Shown here: in pieces, positions 1-13,000 of the stretch
Position numbering within the stretch: position 1 is the stretch's first letter
How the letters are laid out: each line of letters opens with the position of its first letter
Source of the DNA: Nymphaea colorata
Taxonomy: Eukaryota; Streptophyta; Magnoliopsida; Nymphaeales; Nymphaeaceae
DNA: 64,000 nt
Assembly: GCF_008831285.2 (NCBI RefSeq)
Contig: NC_045144.1
Location: 17,933,716 to 17,997,715, forward strand
Reading direction: 5' to 3'
Notes under the pieces: generated by a model
Database searches by the model: none
What the model saw: the letters and a program-made list of their open reading frames with translations, nothing else
Told to the model about the DNA's origin: nothing
Program-made: the position numbers and the translations under genes

Positions 1-420
1 AGCTCTCGAGATCGGATTCCGACTTAGGGCTGCACAGTGTGCACTCTGCAGCACCGCCTTTGGAGGGCCACAAACGGATCGGGTATCATCAATTAATCTT
101 GTCTGGATTTTATCTGAATTGTTTTTTGGATAATTAAAAAACACGCTCAACTTTTTAATATGTGGATTTTGTACCCCAAATACTTGTCATCATTTTATGA
201 AGAACATGTTCAACTTTTCAATGGTTTGGATTTTCATTTCTTCTATGTTCAATGGAAGTACAAACCAATTACATATATTGAGAGCCAAAATTTGTCATTG
301 CCTAAACAAAATTTAAGGGTTGTTTGAATGTTGTTCTACAAAACATAATGGATAGAATGTTATGTCTTCCACACCATTATCTAGTTCTTGCAGACAATGG
401 TGTTCTCTATTCATTATTGG
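1..420. other. Intergenic, no gene seen
   Basis: AT-rich sequence with no recognisable coding region. Position 25 reads TAGGGCTGCACA, which matches the reverse complement of the sequence ending at 883, but the sequence after it does not continue the match, so I treat it as a stray or truncated end. Confidence 0.5.
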
Positions 421-883
421 TTTTGTTTGCACAATGAGCTGAGCTAATTCGGGCTCGATTTGAACTCTTTCGAGAAAACTTGGCTCGTGCTCGACTACTT
501 TATAAACGAGTCGAATTCAAACTTACAAAGATACTTGAAATGGTAAACAAGCCCAGTTCATGTTTCAGGAACTCGACTCGTTTATATTCGACTCGACTTG
601 CAAACCGGTAATCCGTATAGTACTGCCAAAACCACTGGTTTTAACTTTTAGAGTAAAAACAAATTTTCACAAGTTACATGAGTTAAACACTTACACAAGT
701 TAAACGAGTTAATGCTTACACGAGTTAAACAGGTTAAACGAGTTGATTCAAGCTCAATTTTGTATAGTCGAGTCGAGCTCAAGCTTGCTATAAGGAGCTC
801 GACTCGAATTTGAGCTGCTTTTTGAGCCGAGTTTAGCTCGAGCTGGCCAAGTTCGGGCTCAACTCGGCTCGTGTGCAGCCCTA
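421..883. mobile_element. Degraded hAT-like non-autonomous element
   Basis: The right edge reads GTGTGCAGCCCTA (871-883), so its reverse complement starts TAGGGCTGCACACGAGCC, a typical hAT-like terminus. The left edge around 428-450 (TGCACAATGAGCTGAGC) resembles the same sequence with substitutions. The interior is rich in GAGCTCG/CTCGAGC words on both strands, as in many plant hAT-derived MITEs. I see no coding capacity and no convincing 8-bp target duplication, so the boundaries are uncertain. Confidence 0.4.
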
Positions 884-908
884 AATATGTTTGTTTTGTC
901 CCGTGTTT

Positions 909-1026
909 ATGTCTTCCATGTTCTGCACTAATGGAACACTAGTGTTTATTATGTCTTCCATGTTCTGCACTAATGGAACACTAGTGTTTATTATGTCTTC
1001 CATATTCTGCACTAATGAAACACTAG
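909..1026. repeat. 42-bp tandem repeat, about 2.8 copies
   Basis: The unit starting GTCTTCCATGTTCTGCACTA recurs at 911, 953 and 995 with few changes. Because 42 is a multiple of three and the unit lacks stops, it leaves open frames on both strands; these are repeat artefacts rather than genes. Confidence 0.9.
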
Positions 1027-1741
1027 ACCGAAGCTTTACCAGCTTTCCCTTGCATGATATACAATATGCACCAATGAAGGGTAAAAGCCAATATAACAAG
1101 TGTTCCTAAGAAAAACCCAACCCATGAAGTCGTGAGAACATTATCTCATATGACCCGATTTAGAAGGAGAGCTCTTGAGCCACATTTATTATTATGCTAA
1201 AAATTTTACTCGTCTTAGCAACATTTAGAGACGAATTTAAATGTGTTGGAATAAATTGATTAAATTAGTTAGTACTCCTATTCTGCAATGAATGGATAAT
1301 ATACATGGGCAATTTCTAATTCTCTTACTATGAAACCAAACAAGAAAATAACTTTGTATTGCAATCTCCCTTAGCAAGTAATTTAATTTTTGTCTATCTT
1401 CTTAGTGTCTTATAAATGTTGTTGGACGATGAGAACAGTAACAATAAACTATTTCATAAATTTGACTTAAAGATAGAGGGCAGATACATTTCAATGAATT
1501 CGCTTTAATTTTTGAGACAGTTTCATGAATTTTCTATTACCAAATGACTTCTTAATGTGTTTCCTTATTTGGACACACTTAGTACGTGTTTGTCATGCGT
1601 GGAATCAACTGTTCAAGTGGGATAACTGGGATTTTGTTCCTAGAAAACATTTTTCTCAGTTGGAGCGTGCACTTTCTCTCTCTCTCTCTCTCTTCTTCTT
1701 CGTCTCTTCACAAGCCCCTCTCTCTTCCTCACCTTTCCATG
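1027..1741. other. Intergenic, no gene seen
   Basis: AT-rich DNA with a short CT run near 1675-1692. Small open frames here show no family resemblance and no sensible splice context. Confidence 0.5.
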
Positions 1742-1923
1742 CAGGGCGGAGCCAAGGTAGGGCCAGCATGGGCCCTAACTCCACCTCAATTTTTTTTTTA
1801 AAAGAAAAGTTACGTGTAAATTTTTAAAAAAATTCACTTGTTCCATATAAATTTTTAAAAAATGATATTTTGACTGATCAAAATTTAAAAACTTTAATTC
1901 TGCATGAAAATTTTTTGGCTATG
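1742..1923. mobile_element. MITE, CAGGGCGGAGCC family (degraded member)
   Basis: It begins CAGGGCGGAGCCAAGGTAGG and ends in a degraded TTTTGGCTATG, a weak inverted match. The flanks TTTCCATG (1734-1741) and TCCATG (1924-1929) may be the remains of a target duplication. The AT-rich interior and length match the better-preserved members at 2561-2763 and 52101-52298. Confidence 0.45.
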
Positions 1924-2560
1924 TCCATGTTTTCATCATGAGACTCGCTCTTGCTCTCTCTCTGCTTATAAAAGAAACCAAGGCACCCATTGGCAACTTG
2001 CTGCCCAGACTGCACATTCTGCTGATGTGTCTCTGCTCATGCTTACCAGTTGCCTTAACCCTGCTATAAATTGTTGTACAGTTGGTAGAGTTACAGAGGA
2101 TAGCAGAAGAAGAAGATATGAGAGAAGAGGAAGAAGGGAGAAGAAGAAAGGAAAGTCGATGGCAAGAGAGAAATCAGTGTCTCTGATTCGGATAGACTAG
2201 AGCAACGATAACGTTAGTGGCCTCTCAATCAACTCCTCCCTTTTGGGTGCTCCTCATGTCTTGAGAGAAAGTTACTTGCGCTAGGTGCACCGTGTGCAGT
2301 AAAGAATGGAAGGACATTTTGGTAATTTATTAAAAATACCTTTCACGGACTTTTTTTTATTTTTTTTTATTTTTAATTTTATTTTTACAAAAAGTTTTCT
2401 TATTCAATATGAACTCGAGGTATTTTAGTCATTAACCAATACGACTCACGAAATTCATGCACCAGTATGACGCATATATCCAACTTCGCAGCTTCTAGGG
2501 TTTCTAAATATGCTAAATATGCAAATTTTTCTATCCTTGATTAGTAACCTTGTCCTAAGG

Positions 2561-2763
2561 CAGGGGCAGAACGAGGGGGCACCTGTCTGGCCATGGCCCC
2601 ACCCCAATCAATTGAAAAAAAAAATTATATTGAAGAAATTGAAAATTTTTAGTTTTACTTACACTATATGTATTATTTGAATTCGGGTTCAGTTTGGCTC
2701 CATCCGAATCTAGAAGTTGGACTGTTTAGCCCGCCCCTAAGAAAAATCTTGGCTCCACCCCTA
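2561..2763. mobile_element. MITE, CAGGGGC/TAGGGGTGGAGCC family
   Basis: A 203-bp element without coding capacity. The left end is CAGGGGCAGAACGAGG; the reverse complement of the right end is TAGGGGTGGAGCCAAGA, giving imperfect terminal inverted repeats. The flanks TCCTAAGG (2553-2560) and TCCTAAAA (2764-2771) agree at 6 of 8 positions, as for an aged 8-bp hAT-type target duplication. The middle is AT-rich, and GGCC-containing stretches lie just inside both ends. Confidence 0.65.
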
Positions 2764-3754
2764 TCCTAAAACATGCCTTGCTTTAAGTTGCACTAAATCT
2801 TACATAGTTCTCCTTAAATGCCTTTGATATGGTTTGAAATTGAGATATAACAATATTTGTCCAACAACTTTAATTGTTCCACATTTCCTCCAACTTGTTC
2901 ATTATGTTTCGCTTGAAAGGACGTAACTTAGTAGGTCGGGCTAGTCGGCATGCAAACTATATATTATCAGTTTGATTTTTGTGGGTATTCAGAGCCTAGG
3001 TGCAAAGGAAAATGAACAAATTGTGTTCATGGGCTCTATTCAAATGAAACATGAAAGAGAACCGTCTTAGAGTCAGGCTAATATCCTTAAATTTTGGTCA
3101 TGTTGGTTATGGAGTCAATAATCATTACTAAAACGGGTTTCTGTTCTTGTGAATTTTGTAAAATTATAAACTTTCTAATGTTTCTCCGTTCATTAAGACC
3201 GTGTTTGTGAATTATTTATTGAACTTACTTAGGCAGTTACTTTTAAGTTTTCGAAAGTTTTTATTAAGGGTAAGACAGAAATTCTAAATATTCTAATGAT
3301 TTTCCGTTCATTAAGATTGTGTTTGCGGATTATTTTATTGTTTTTCAGTTTTACAAATTCCATCAAAACATAAGTTTTCAAACAGGTTAAAAGTTGGTGG
3401 TTGCTTGTAAATTGCTTAAAATAAAACTGTAAAAACCACGTCGCCTCGACATGCACACAAATTGGCCTCTTATGTTCAGAGCTCTTGTCTTTTTTTGTTG
3501 TACTATCTTGTCCGAATCGCCATTAAAAAGCATAAAGTCTTATCTTCCAAATAGGATATGATTTTTTACAAATTTGATATTCTTCTGTAAACTAATTTCT
3601 AGATGGCACAAAAGAAAAACATGAATTCAAGATCAACTCAACCTTATTCGTTTTGCCCCTTCACATAGTTACCCAATCAGAACCCCATAATGAACTGGTT
3701 AAGAGAAAAAAAAAAAAAAAAGTGATAGACATTTTTATAATATAATAATTTTTT

Positions 3755-3823
3755 TTTGTTTTTTTTAACCATTCATCTACTCACATTTTTGATTAAATGG
3801 TTGAGTAACTTTGGATAATTAAA

Positions 3824-3828
<5 letters not shown>
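3755..3828. repeat. Short dispersed repeat next to (TA)n
   Basis: The stretch around TTTAACCATTCATCTACTCA and TTGAGTAACTTTGG, followed by a TA tract, recurs in diverged form at 57404-57800 and, in both orientations, at 62290-62460. It is probably a small non-autonomous element that carries or attracts TA microsatellites. Confidence 0.5.

Positions 3829-3887
<59 letters not shown>
3829..3887. repeat. (TA)n microsatellite
   Basis: An uninterrupted run of TA dinucleotides of about 58 bp. Confidence 0.95.
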
Positions 3888-3888
<1 letters not shown>

Positions 3889-4990
3889 AAATCCTTCGAA
3901 TATCTTGAATTTGATCTAATCACAACCACTCTATAATACATCAAGCAATATACTTTGAGAAGCCAAAGAATTTCTTCATCCATATCTATGTATGTGCGCA
4001 TGTGTGTACTTAATAAACTCTTTGCGGACTAACTGAGAGGGCATCCACCCTGCCCCTCTTATGTTGATAACACACAAATCGACCTCCTTAACCCAACATT
4101 TACTAGTAAAGCCTCTTGGTTTCATCTTTCACTCTTGAATATAAAGTAAAAAAATATCCTAATTCTTTGTTGTTGTTTTACAAAGTTGAGAGGAAAAAAC
4201 TCATGCAATTGTGTCCCTACAAAACACTAGGCTTTGAGGGCCAACTATAAAGGACATTTTTCTAGTTTCAGTTTTACTATTGGGGTTTTTCATTTTAGCA
4301 TAAAGGGCATTTTGGTCGTTTGATTCTTAACATAACATATAAACTATTTGAAATTCCTTTTAATAGGATTGCATTGGAAGTAGCAATGTCCTTGGGAAAA
4401 CATGTATTTTTTTTGTGTGTTTTTTAATGCTTATTTAGAGGAAACTGTCTTGGGGCGTAAAACTTCTACAGCTATACCCTCATGCTTTAAGGTTTTAGCT
4501 CGCTTCAGTGTTAGAAAGACTTATAGTATATCGTTCAACTCGAGTGTCACGTTAAAACCTTGAAAAATAACACTTGTTTGTGACAATGACATGAGATTCG
4601 AATCTTGGATCCTTTTAAGTGTGAGCAGCTTTGCCATTTCTTTGTCGAGATATTTCTTTTGTCATGTGCTTTTAGCATGACCCTGCATCCCAAAAACATG
4701 ACATTCTAGTCCTTAAATCAAACAAATGTTTATACATTTTACTAAATTATAGTAGGAAAGGGAAAAAAAAAAGATATATAGATTGAACAGTAAGAAGGGG
4801 ATGAAGTAAAATGACTAAAATGCCCATAGTTGGTAAAAAACTAGAAGACTCTCCCGCCGATGAGGGCAAATGTGGAACCCGAGGAAAAACCCTACAAGGT
4901 TACCAAAATGCCCCTACAGTAAAATGGAAAGGCTTAGATTTAACCTGATGCGTTCTTACGATTAGAGCAAAATTGTTGTCCTTAACTGAA

Positions 4991-5623
4991 ACATTTCATT
5001 TTGAAAGCATGCCGCATAAGCTACCGACAATGGACAATGTTTCCGTAAATTTGAGAGAAATCGGGGGTGTTTCTTGATGATCTTCTATTCCCGTCACCGC
5101 AACGGACAAATTTTCCCATTTCCCTCCCTTTTTGCTTGCAGATGACTCAGTTTGTGCGCTGGGCTCTCCTCCGCTCTTTCTCTGACAGGGGGGATCCGTT
5201 TGCATTCTCATGGCGTCTTCCTTATCCATCTGTTAGAGAAGATGATGTCAACAGCTGGAAGGTCTTCCTTTCTTACTTTCTTGAAGCGTTGTTGAATTTC
5301 ATTGTACTCGGAGCTGGTTTCAGTGTCTTTCATCTCAGTTCTACCGTTCGTCTTGGATTTTCGAATCCGTCACTTGTTTTTTCACCATTCCACGTTGATT
5401 GGACTTCCGATTACCGGCACTGCGTTTCCGATCGTCAAAAGGTCCCGTTCCGTAGTCGCTGAGCAGGGATCGACAGGAGGATTCTGGTGATTTTCGGTAA
5501 TTACGGATTTACGGTCTCGTCGAGCTCCCGGTAGCTAGGAGAGTTGGAGGCGTAGGCATTTCGGGGATCTCGTTCCTTTCCGTCCTCTTGTGACAGTCCG
5601 GCGTTGCGCCGTGAGTGGGCTAA
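4991..5623 (+). promoter_or_regulatory. Probable promoter/5' leader of the alpha-mannosidase gene
   Basis: The sequence becomes GC-richer and CT-rich toward the start codon at 5624. Short upstream open frames exist (for example one opening at 5067 and closing before 5465), but none resembles a known protein and all stop before the main start. I cannot place the transcription start or exclude a leader intron. Confidence 0.35.
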
Positions 5624-7036
5624 ATGGCGCGGCCTGTAGCTTTAGCGGTGGCGGTAATGGCGATGGTGGTGGCGTCGCTGGCAGCGGGAGCTGAGGGCGG
5701 GTACATTGCTTACAATACGACGGCTGGGATCGTGTCCGGGAAGCTCAACGTGCATCTGGTGCCGCACAGCCACGATGACGTCGGGTGGCTAAAGACTATC
5801 GATCAGTACTTTGTCGGCACCAACAACTCGATTCAGGTCTCTCTTTCTCTCTCTCTCTCCCTCGTATGTGTCTCTGTTGCTGTGATTTTCTTTAGGATTT
5901 AGGAATGTCTTCTTAATATGTTTGATTTAGCGGGAAATTTTGTTTGGGTTCTGAGTGATTTCACGTGGTTGAAATTCGGGTATCAATAAGGTGGCCGTGA
6001 GGCCAACCAGTCTCAGTAATTGGTGCTCCCTGAGGCTGATCTGCAATGGTACTTCTCGGAATTTGAATGGGACGTTCGATGTTCTTCTGCTTCTTTTTCT
6101 CTCTATATGTCTACTTACTTTCCGATGAAGGCCAATTCAACGATTATGACCTTCTTCTACCCCTGTTTTTTTGCAGGGAGCGTGTGTAGAGAATGTACTG
6201 GACTCCGTATTTTTGGCATTGCTAGCGGATAAGAATCGGAAATTTGTCTTTGCAGAACAGGCAATTTTGCTCTCTGGCACTAGAGTTTCCTCTTTCTTTG
6301 TGGCGCCTAAAGTGTTTTCCTCATATGCGTGCAGCTGAATAAATGGCTACAACATGCAGATATTTGCAGCTGAATAAATGGCTACAACATGCGGATATTT
6401 GTGCCCTGCATCCATCTAGGATGGAAGCTATACCTCCTTTCTTTCTTTTCCTTGCGAGGAACGTAATCTATTTTTTGAATACTGCAGGCGTTTTTCCAGC
6501 GTTGGTGGAGGAAGCAGAGCCCTAGGGTGCAGAAGATTACGAAGGTGCTTGTTAGTGCAGGTCGACTTGAATTCATGTAAGAATTGTTCTTTCTTCATAA
6601 TTTAACTGCAGACCAATTATGAAATAGGCGTCCCCGTTTACTGTGTTCTGGTCGATTTGGATTGTGGATGGTAGAAGCAGTAGATTTAGTTAATTGACTG
6701 TTTTCTGTCTTTCTTTTGTTGTCCAGAAATGGCGGTATGTGCATGCATGAGGAAGCAGCTGCTCATTATATTGACATGATCGATCAGACAACTCTCGGCC
6801 ATCGGTTTATTAAGGAAGAGTTCGGCCAGATACCAAGAGTTGGTTGGCAGATTGACCCATTTGGGCATTCGGCAGTGCAGGCTTACTTGCTTAGTGCAGA
6901 GGTGATTATGGTTTTCCCTTTTCCTGGGGTTGCTCGTGTCCCGGAGTTGCTCATGGAATTTCTGTTTTCAATAGCAAAGAACGTGTTGCCTGTATGATGC
7001 TTAGTTTGAGTAGATTTTGGAAAAAACAAAGGGCCT

Positions 7037-7076
<40 letters not shown>

Positions 7077-10000
7077 TATCAGACCTTCGTATGTCAGATG
7101 TGATAAGAATTGTATATGTTCTTAATTTTAAAGAAATCTAATGGTGGGTATTAAGTTGAAAAAAATGAAAAGTCAGGTATATTTTAAAGAGACTGAAGTA
7201 CCTCTCAATTCAATGCAGAAAGCAAATGAGTTTCCTTAATTGAAATTTGTTACCTTCTTTGAAGGGCATTTTGGTCTTCTGAAAATACAAACAGGTTTTC
7301 ATTTTTTTCAACTTAAAATCTTCTTAAAATCAATGCCCAAATAATTCCTGTCGAGTATGTAAAACTGCACAATGGTGCCATCTATAATAAAAAAATTGTA
7401 TTGTCCCGTTTTCTGTTTGTAAACTAGAATTATGATGGAAAAGCATACTTCCCTTATGTGAACTACATTTGCTACCACTCTTTCCGGAATTACTATTTGA
7501 ATTAGCTTATGGGAAATTGCATAGCCATAGGTACCCATATTAACGTTCTGACTATGCCTAGTGATTTGTGCTTTTTAAGAACTATTTCCGGGTAAATTTT
7601 TCTGGATGGTCTGATAAATGACGCCAATTCTGTTACTTGACTACAAATAGCATGTAAACTGTCACGGTTAGTTCCAAGTGGTGGTCTGAGAGTCTCTCGA
7701 CTGTCATGGTTATCTTCTTGTTTCAATCTCCCTCCTCCCTCCAATCTTTGTCCTAGCTGATATCCCACGCACCACACTTCTAATTGTAACTCTTTCCTGC
7801 TTTGATGGAGCAAAGCAATAATGTTTCACTAATTTTTGGAAAAAACTACAGTTACCAAGCATTTTACTCTCCTTCTACTGATTTTTCTTTTCACGAAGAA
7901 AAACCACTGACATATGGAGACAGAAAAAAAGAGTCATGTTTTTTGTGACTGGTACATGTGGAATTTTGAAATGCATATTGTAAATGTGCAGAAAAACAAA
8001 GGAAGTGATTGTAAATGAGTAGGTTCTTTTGTTCATGCTTCCATGTTCCTTTCCAGGTTGGGTTTGACTCCCTTTTTTTTGCTCGAATCGACTATCAAGA
8101 TCGACAAAGACGGAGAGATCACAAGAATCTGGAGTTTGTGTGGCAGGGTTCTAAAACCTTCGGGTCATCCTCACAAGTAAGTATATCATGGGGTTTATCT
8201 GAACGATATTGGATGGCCTGGACTAAGAACAGGATTTGTTATTTGTTTATTTATTGGTTTATAAGGTGTGCATCTGAGTTCCCAAGCAGCAGTCTTCTCT
8301 ACGTATTAAGTGAACGTCAGCTTTAACAATCAGTCTTCTTCCAGGTTTTTACTGGTGCATTTCCTGATGGGAATTATGAACCACCGCATCATTTCTACTT
8401 TGAAGTGAACGACCACTCTCCAACCGTTCAGGTTTGTATCCATAGTTTGTTGCGCTTATGCAGACGCCCATATTCATGTTTTTTGTTCTATTTCTAGGAC
8501 GATGTCTCGTTGTTTGATTATAACGTCCACAAGCGGGTCGAGGACTTCGTCAAGGCAGCGATTTCACAGGTAACGTCCACATGCTTCGCAGTTCGATTTT
8601 CGTTTTCTTTCCATGTATTATTCCTGTCACTCAGCCCCTGTAATTTGCACTCCTGCCGTAATCTAACGCACTCCTGCCGTAATCTAACGCTTGTGTGGAG
8701 TCTACTTTTTCAAGCAATGCTTAGATGGTGACTTTTTCTTCAGTGTTTTTGACTTTTCATATTCGTAATAAAGGTCTATATCCATATGCGATTTCAATTT
8801 CTTTTTGCAGTCTATAGTTATGCATGTATAAACTTCAAATAACAAAAAGACATTTTGAGCAGTTGATGTGAATCTTTGACGAATTGGCTTTCTAGCGAGG
8901 CCCATGTAATGAACTAACGGATCCAGTAAAATTGGAGATTGCGCAACTAGTAAGTAGTAGTAAAAATTCTGAAAGATTAGCAAAGCTGTCCCGGTTATGA
9001 GATATTTGAGTATTGCTTGCTGTTGCATAAACGGAAGAATAAGGTCCTTGATCCGCCACTTTTTAAGTTTGGTCCATTTTCCCCATTCTTGCAAATTCAG
9101 TGAAACTCCATTCTTAAACTGACGATAGATTAGAAGAAACCATTAAGGTGTCCGGTAGTGATGAAATAAAGTGAAATGCTTTCCAGGCATAACCATTAAC
9201 GAGTGTGGCTGTATCCTCTAATGCTTCTGGATTTGCTTTCACATAAACCGCCTGTCTACGTTCCGGATGTAGCTTCTTATCTAAATTTGATTATTCTCAA
9301 CAGATTTAATTGAACAAACTGTGCCCCTCGCCTTATGGCCTGGTGCTCCGGGTCAGGAACTTTAAATTAATATCAAGAGAAAGGAATGGGTTGTAGGCCT
9401 GTTGCCAATCGTTGGGGTTTCTTGTTGCAAGCCTGTAGATGCCAAGCCTACTAAAAATTTTGCATCAGTGAGAATAGTGCAAAGCATGCTCTGGAAGCTA
9501 CATATTTATAATATATGCTATTCCTTATGCTGTTTATATTGCAGAAAACCAAAAAATATAATCATATCCTTTTTTTTTGAAAGGTAGCAATTAAAATAAT
9601 CAAAATTACTCTCTTAGGCCACTCATGCAGTACATTTAGAATGATGAAAGAAAAACAAATATCTCTATAACTAGTGATGACCAGCATTTATTTTTTTAAT
9701 AGTGCACAAAAGTTTGTGAAAACTGGACATGCATGACAAAATTCTAGCAATAATCTTTTAGAAAATTTTGGTTCCAAACCTACTGACTTGCATGTATACA
9801 GTTCGTAAGGACGTTAGCACCAATCTGTTTTTCTTGTTCAACAAGTTTTAGAAATAAATAACAGCTAAGGAAATTATTCCTCAGCCCTTGTTTTATGGTG
9901 GCACAACCCCCCAGATGCTTGCAGACGACTTATCTGGTCCATAGTTTATTGACATTTGTTTAGACTTTCAACAAAGGGAGTTTAACTTTAGCTGTTGACC

Positions 10001-13000
10001 TTTACTTTTTCAGGCCAATGTAACTCGCACAAATCATATAATGTGGACTATGGGAACAGATTTCAAGTATCAATATGCAAATACTTGGTTCAAGCAGATG
10101 GATAAGCTTATTCATTATGTAAACAAGGTATTTCTTCAACTGATATTCTACTTTACCCATGGAGTGGCTGGTCATACAGGAGGTCAGAGAAATGCATGCT
10201 AAAAGGCATGAGAAGCCTTGTCATTGTCTTCTTTTATCTATCATCAACTATTTTGGTGTGGATTGTATCACACTACAGTCGTTTCTGGATGTTTTGGTGG
10301 TAGTTGTGCTTTTTGTATATGTTCTTAAATTGTCATACTTGCATAAAGGAGTCAGGTATTCTTACTTATATAAGAAGTATTGTTTCTCAAATAATGTAAT
10401 GAGCAGTAGGCATTAATAAAAGCTAATTGTTTCGACAATTTAATGTGATAGGCATTGGAGGCACACCTTTGTACTAATATCTGGGTTTTCTGGAGTCACA
10501 GTGTCTTCATCAAGAGATCCTGGGTTTGGGTTCAAATCCATTTTTAAGCTGTCTCTGAAAAGAAACCATATTTTCAGAAGAACAACAAAAATTGAAACTC
10601 ACATATCCTGCATCATCATATTCATGAAAACAATTAGTTTTCAACATGCCATTCAGAAAAAGGGATTTTTAGACAAACAAAATGAGGATTCAACATGTAT
10701 ATAGCTTCATAGTCCTGTAAGCCAACAAAATCACAAAAATGTATAAGTGAATTCATGTTTTGAGCCTCAATCTCAAATAGGATTCCCACTTCCCAACTTC
10801 ATAAACCTTCATCCTCTTAAGAATTCAAGAGTCACAACTTTTTCAGGGATCTCAATTTTTGAGTTATATGATTTCAAGTATTGATTCCTAAGTGATCCCT
10901 GTTACCACTTTATACATCCTTCCAGGTTTGCAAATCCTTAAAAATTTTACTGCTTTCTGTTTCTGATTTACCTGCAACTTTTCAGTCTGATTGCAATTCT
11001 GACATATATTTTCTGAATAGCTTATTTAGGAAGTCATTTGCCAGCTTTAATTTTCATGACTTTCAAGTTTCCTGTCTTGGATTTCTCTGCTTGTCAAAAT
11101 TTAATTACTCTACTGTTAGGATGGACGAGTCAATGCCCTATATTCAACACCATCCATTTATACTGATGCAAAACATGCCGCACGTGAGTTATGGCCACTA
11201 AAGACTGATGATTTTTTTCCGTGAGTAAAATCTTCTTTTTGTTAGACTATATTACCCTATCTCTCTGTCTCTCTCTGTATTATATTTTTTTTCTTTAATC
11301 TGGTCAATTGATGAAGACTTTTAAAATTTTTTTAGGTATGCAGACCGTGCCAATGCGTATTGGACTGGGTACTTCACTAGCAGGCCAGCCCTCAAGCGCT
11401 ATGTAAGAGCCATGAGTGGCTATTACTTGGTAAGAATGTTTGTTTGTTTTTAGCTGTCACGCATGCTTTCGCATGAGAACACATACGAGGAAATTGCAGA
11501 ACGTTGAAAGTTCTCCTTATCAGGCTGCAAGGCAACTTGAATATATTCAAGGAAGAAGCAATTCAGGACCAAATTCAGATTCTTTGGCTGATGCTCTAGC
11601 AATCAATCAGCATCATGATGCCATTTCTGGTACCGAAAAACAGCATGTAGCCAATGATTATGCTAAACGTTTAGCAATTGGATACTCAGAGGTACATAGC
11701 TTGTCACACTGTTCTACTCACTTTCTATTTTCTCTTTGTTTATTTACTTTTCTGTTTTTTTGGTTACATTGATCTGCAGGCAGAGGAAGTAGTTAATGTG
11801 GCATTTGCCTGCATAACAGAGGGAAAGTCAAATACTAGTTGCAAAAATGGGGAGATGAAGTTTGAACAGGTAATAAAGTTCTTAATTTACTAAGTAACTT
11901 GTAGATACTATTGCACATATAACAGCTTAAAGTTCCTCCTGACATATTGCTTTACTTTCACATATATTATAACCGGGAAAGGAACTCAGTTGCCCAAAAC
12001 ATGACACTAATTTGGATATGGCCATAAATGCATAAGCTTGATGTAACAAGCTTATGTGAACACACCTTAAATAGAGATTGCAATTTCCACAGGGACATAT
12101 GTTGACTGTTTTAGCATTCATAGTTTATTGTGCAAGTAGACCACCACGTCCTTGGCTCACTCTAAATAACATGCGTAAATGTTGGACCTCTGGCTCATTT
12201 AATTTTAATGAGTCATCACAAAGTATCTTTGAATAATCTCTGTGTCTCTGTGCTTCTTGCCTTAAATTTCAATAACTCATGATAATGTGGTAATGCAAGC
12301 TTACTTTTGCACGTTCTATTCTCTCAGACAAGTGACTCTACCTTTTTCTAATCCACTATTTATCTGTAGTATTTGGAACATATTTTAAGATATAAGTTGA
12401 AAATTTTATATCAACTCTGAGCTCCTTGAGCACTTTTTGCATCAGGATATCTCTTTCTTTACTTATTTCTAAGTTTAAATTTGATAATAGTGCTCAAATT
12501 AATAAGACAATTGACACCAAGTCTTAGAGAAAGGCATAAAGAGTTCATTGGGCTATCCATGCCAAAAAGTCCCATACCAAAGAAAATAATTAAGATGTAA
12601 AGTGACAGTAAAGGACATTTGAGAAGTTTCCATTTTGAAGCTGGGCGGCCTAGTTGGGATCAAGCAAATTTTGTCTAGAGCTTTGGCAAAGATAAGGCTA
12701 TGGAAAGCTAGGATAAGCAGGCTTACCTTATCTAGCATTGACTGGATGTAATCCAAGCCAATAGACTTTATTGATCCTACTCACTTTTAGTTGTTCATAT
12801 TCCAAATCTGGAAACTTCCAAATTCCACACATTCACTTCTTCCATGTTTCAGTATTGGGCTGATGCTTATATGTCAACCTTAATTTTCTTCCAGTAAGAG
12901 GCCAAAGAGATGCTGAAGAACCACTGCCTGTCATAGTTCTCAGTGGCATCCCTTTTTCATTAGAACCAATAAGACCTAAGCTTTTAGTTCCTCTTTCTCC

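Larger units (their letters stand above)
2772..4990. other. Intergenic region upstream of the mannosidase gene
   Basis: No gene recognised. It holds poly-A/T runs, a long (TA)n tract, a short dispersed repeat just before that tract (3755-3828), and a possible SINE relic near 4590-4620 (AGATTCGAATCTTGG resembles a tRNA B-box). The last part probably contains the promoter of the downstream gene, but I cannot point to a firm TATA box. Confidence 0.5.

Noticed and set aside
25-883. One 859-bp hAT element bounded by TAGGGCTGCACA at both ends
   Set aside because: The match at position 25 stops after 12 bases and the outer flanks (TTCCGACT and AATATGTT) do not match. The degraded left end near 421-450 is a better partner for the right end.
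881-1109. Open frames on both strands at 0.9-1.1 kb
   Set aside because: They are produced by a 42-bp tandem repeat and show no homology or codon bias.
4560-4625. SINE-like B-box word AGATTCGAATC
   Set aside because: There is no A-box at the right distance and no tail; a single short palindromic word is not enough. The similar words near 53265 and 61155 were left as notes for the same reason.
5067-5462. A 131-codon open frame upstream of the mannosidase gene
   Set aside because: It resembles no known protein, sits in the expected promoter/leader, and overlaps other frames; at most an upstream ORF.
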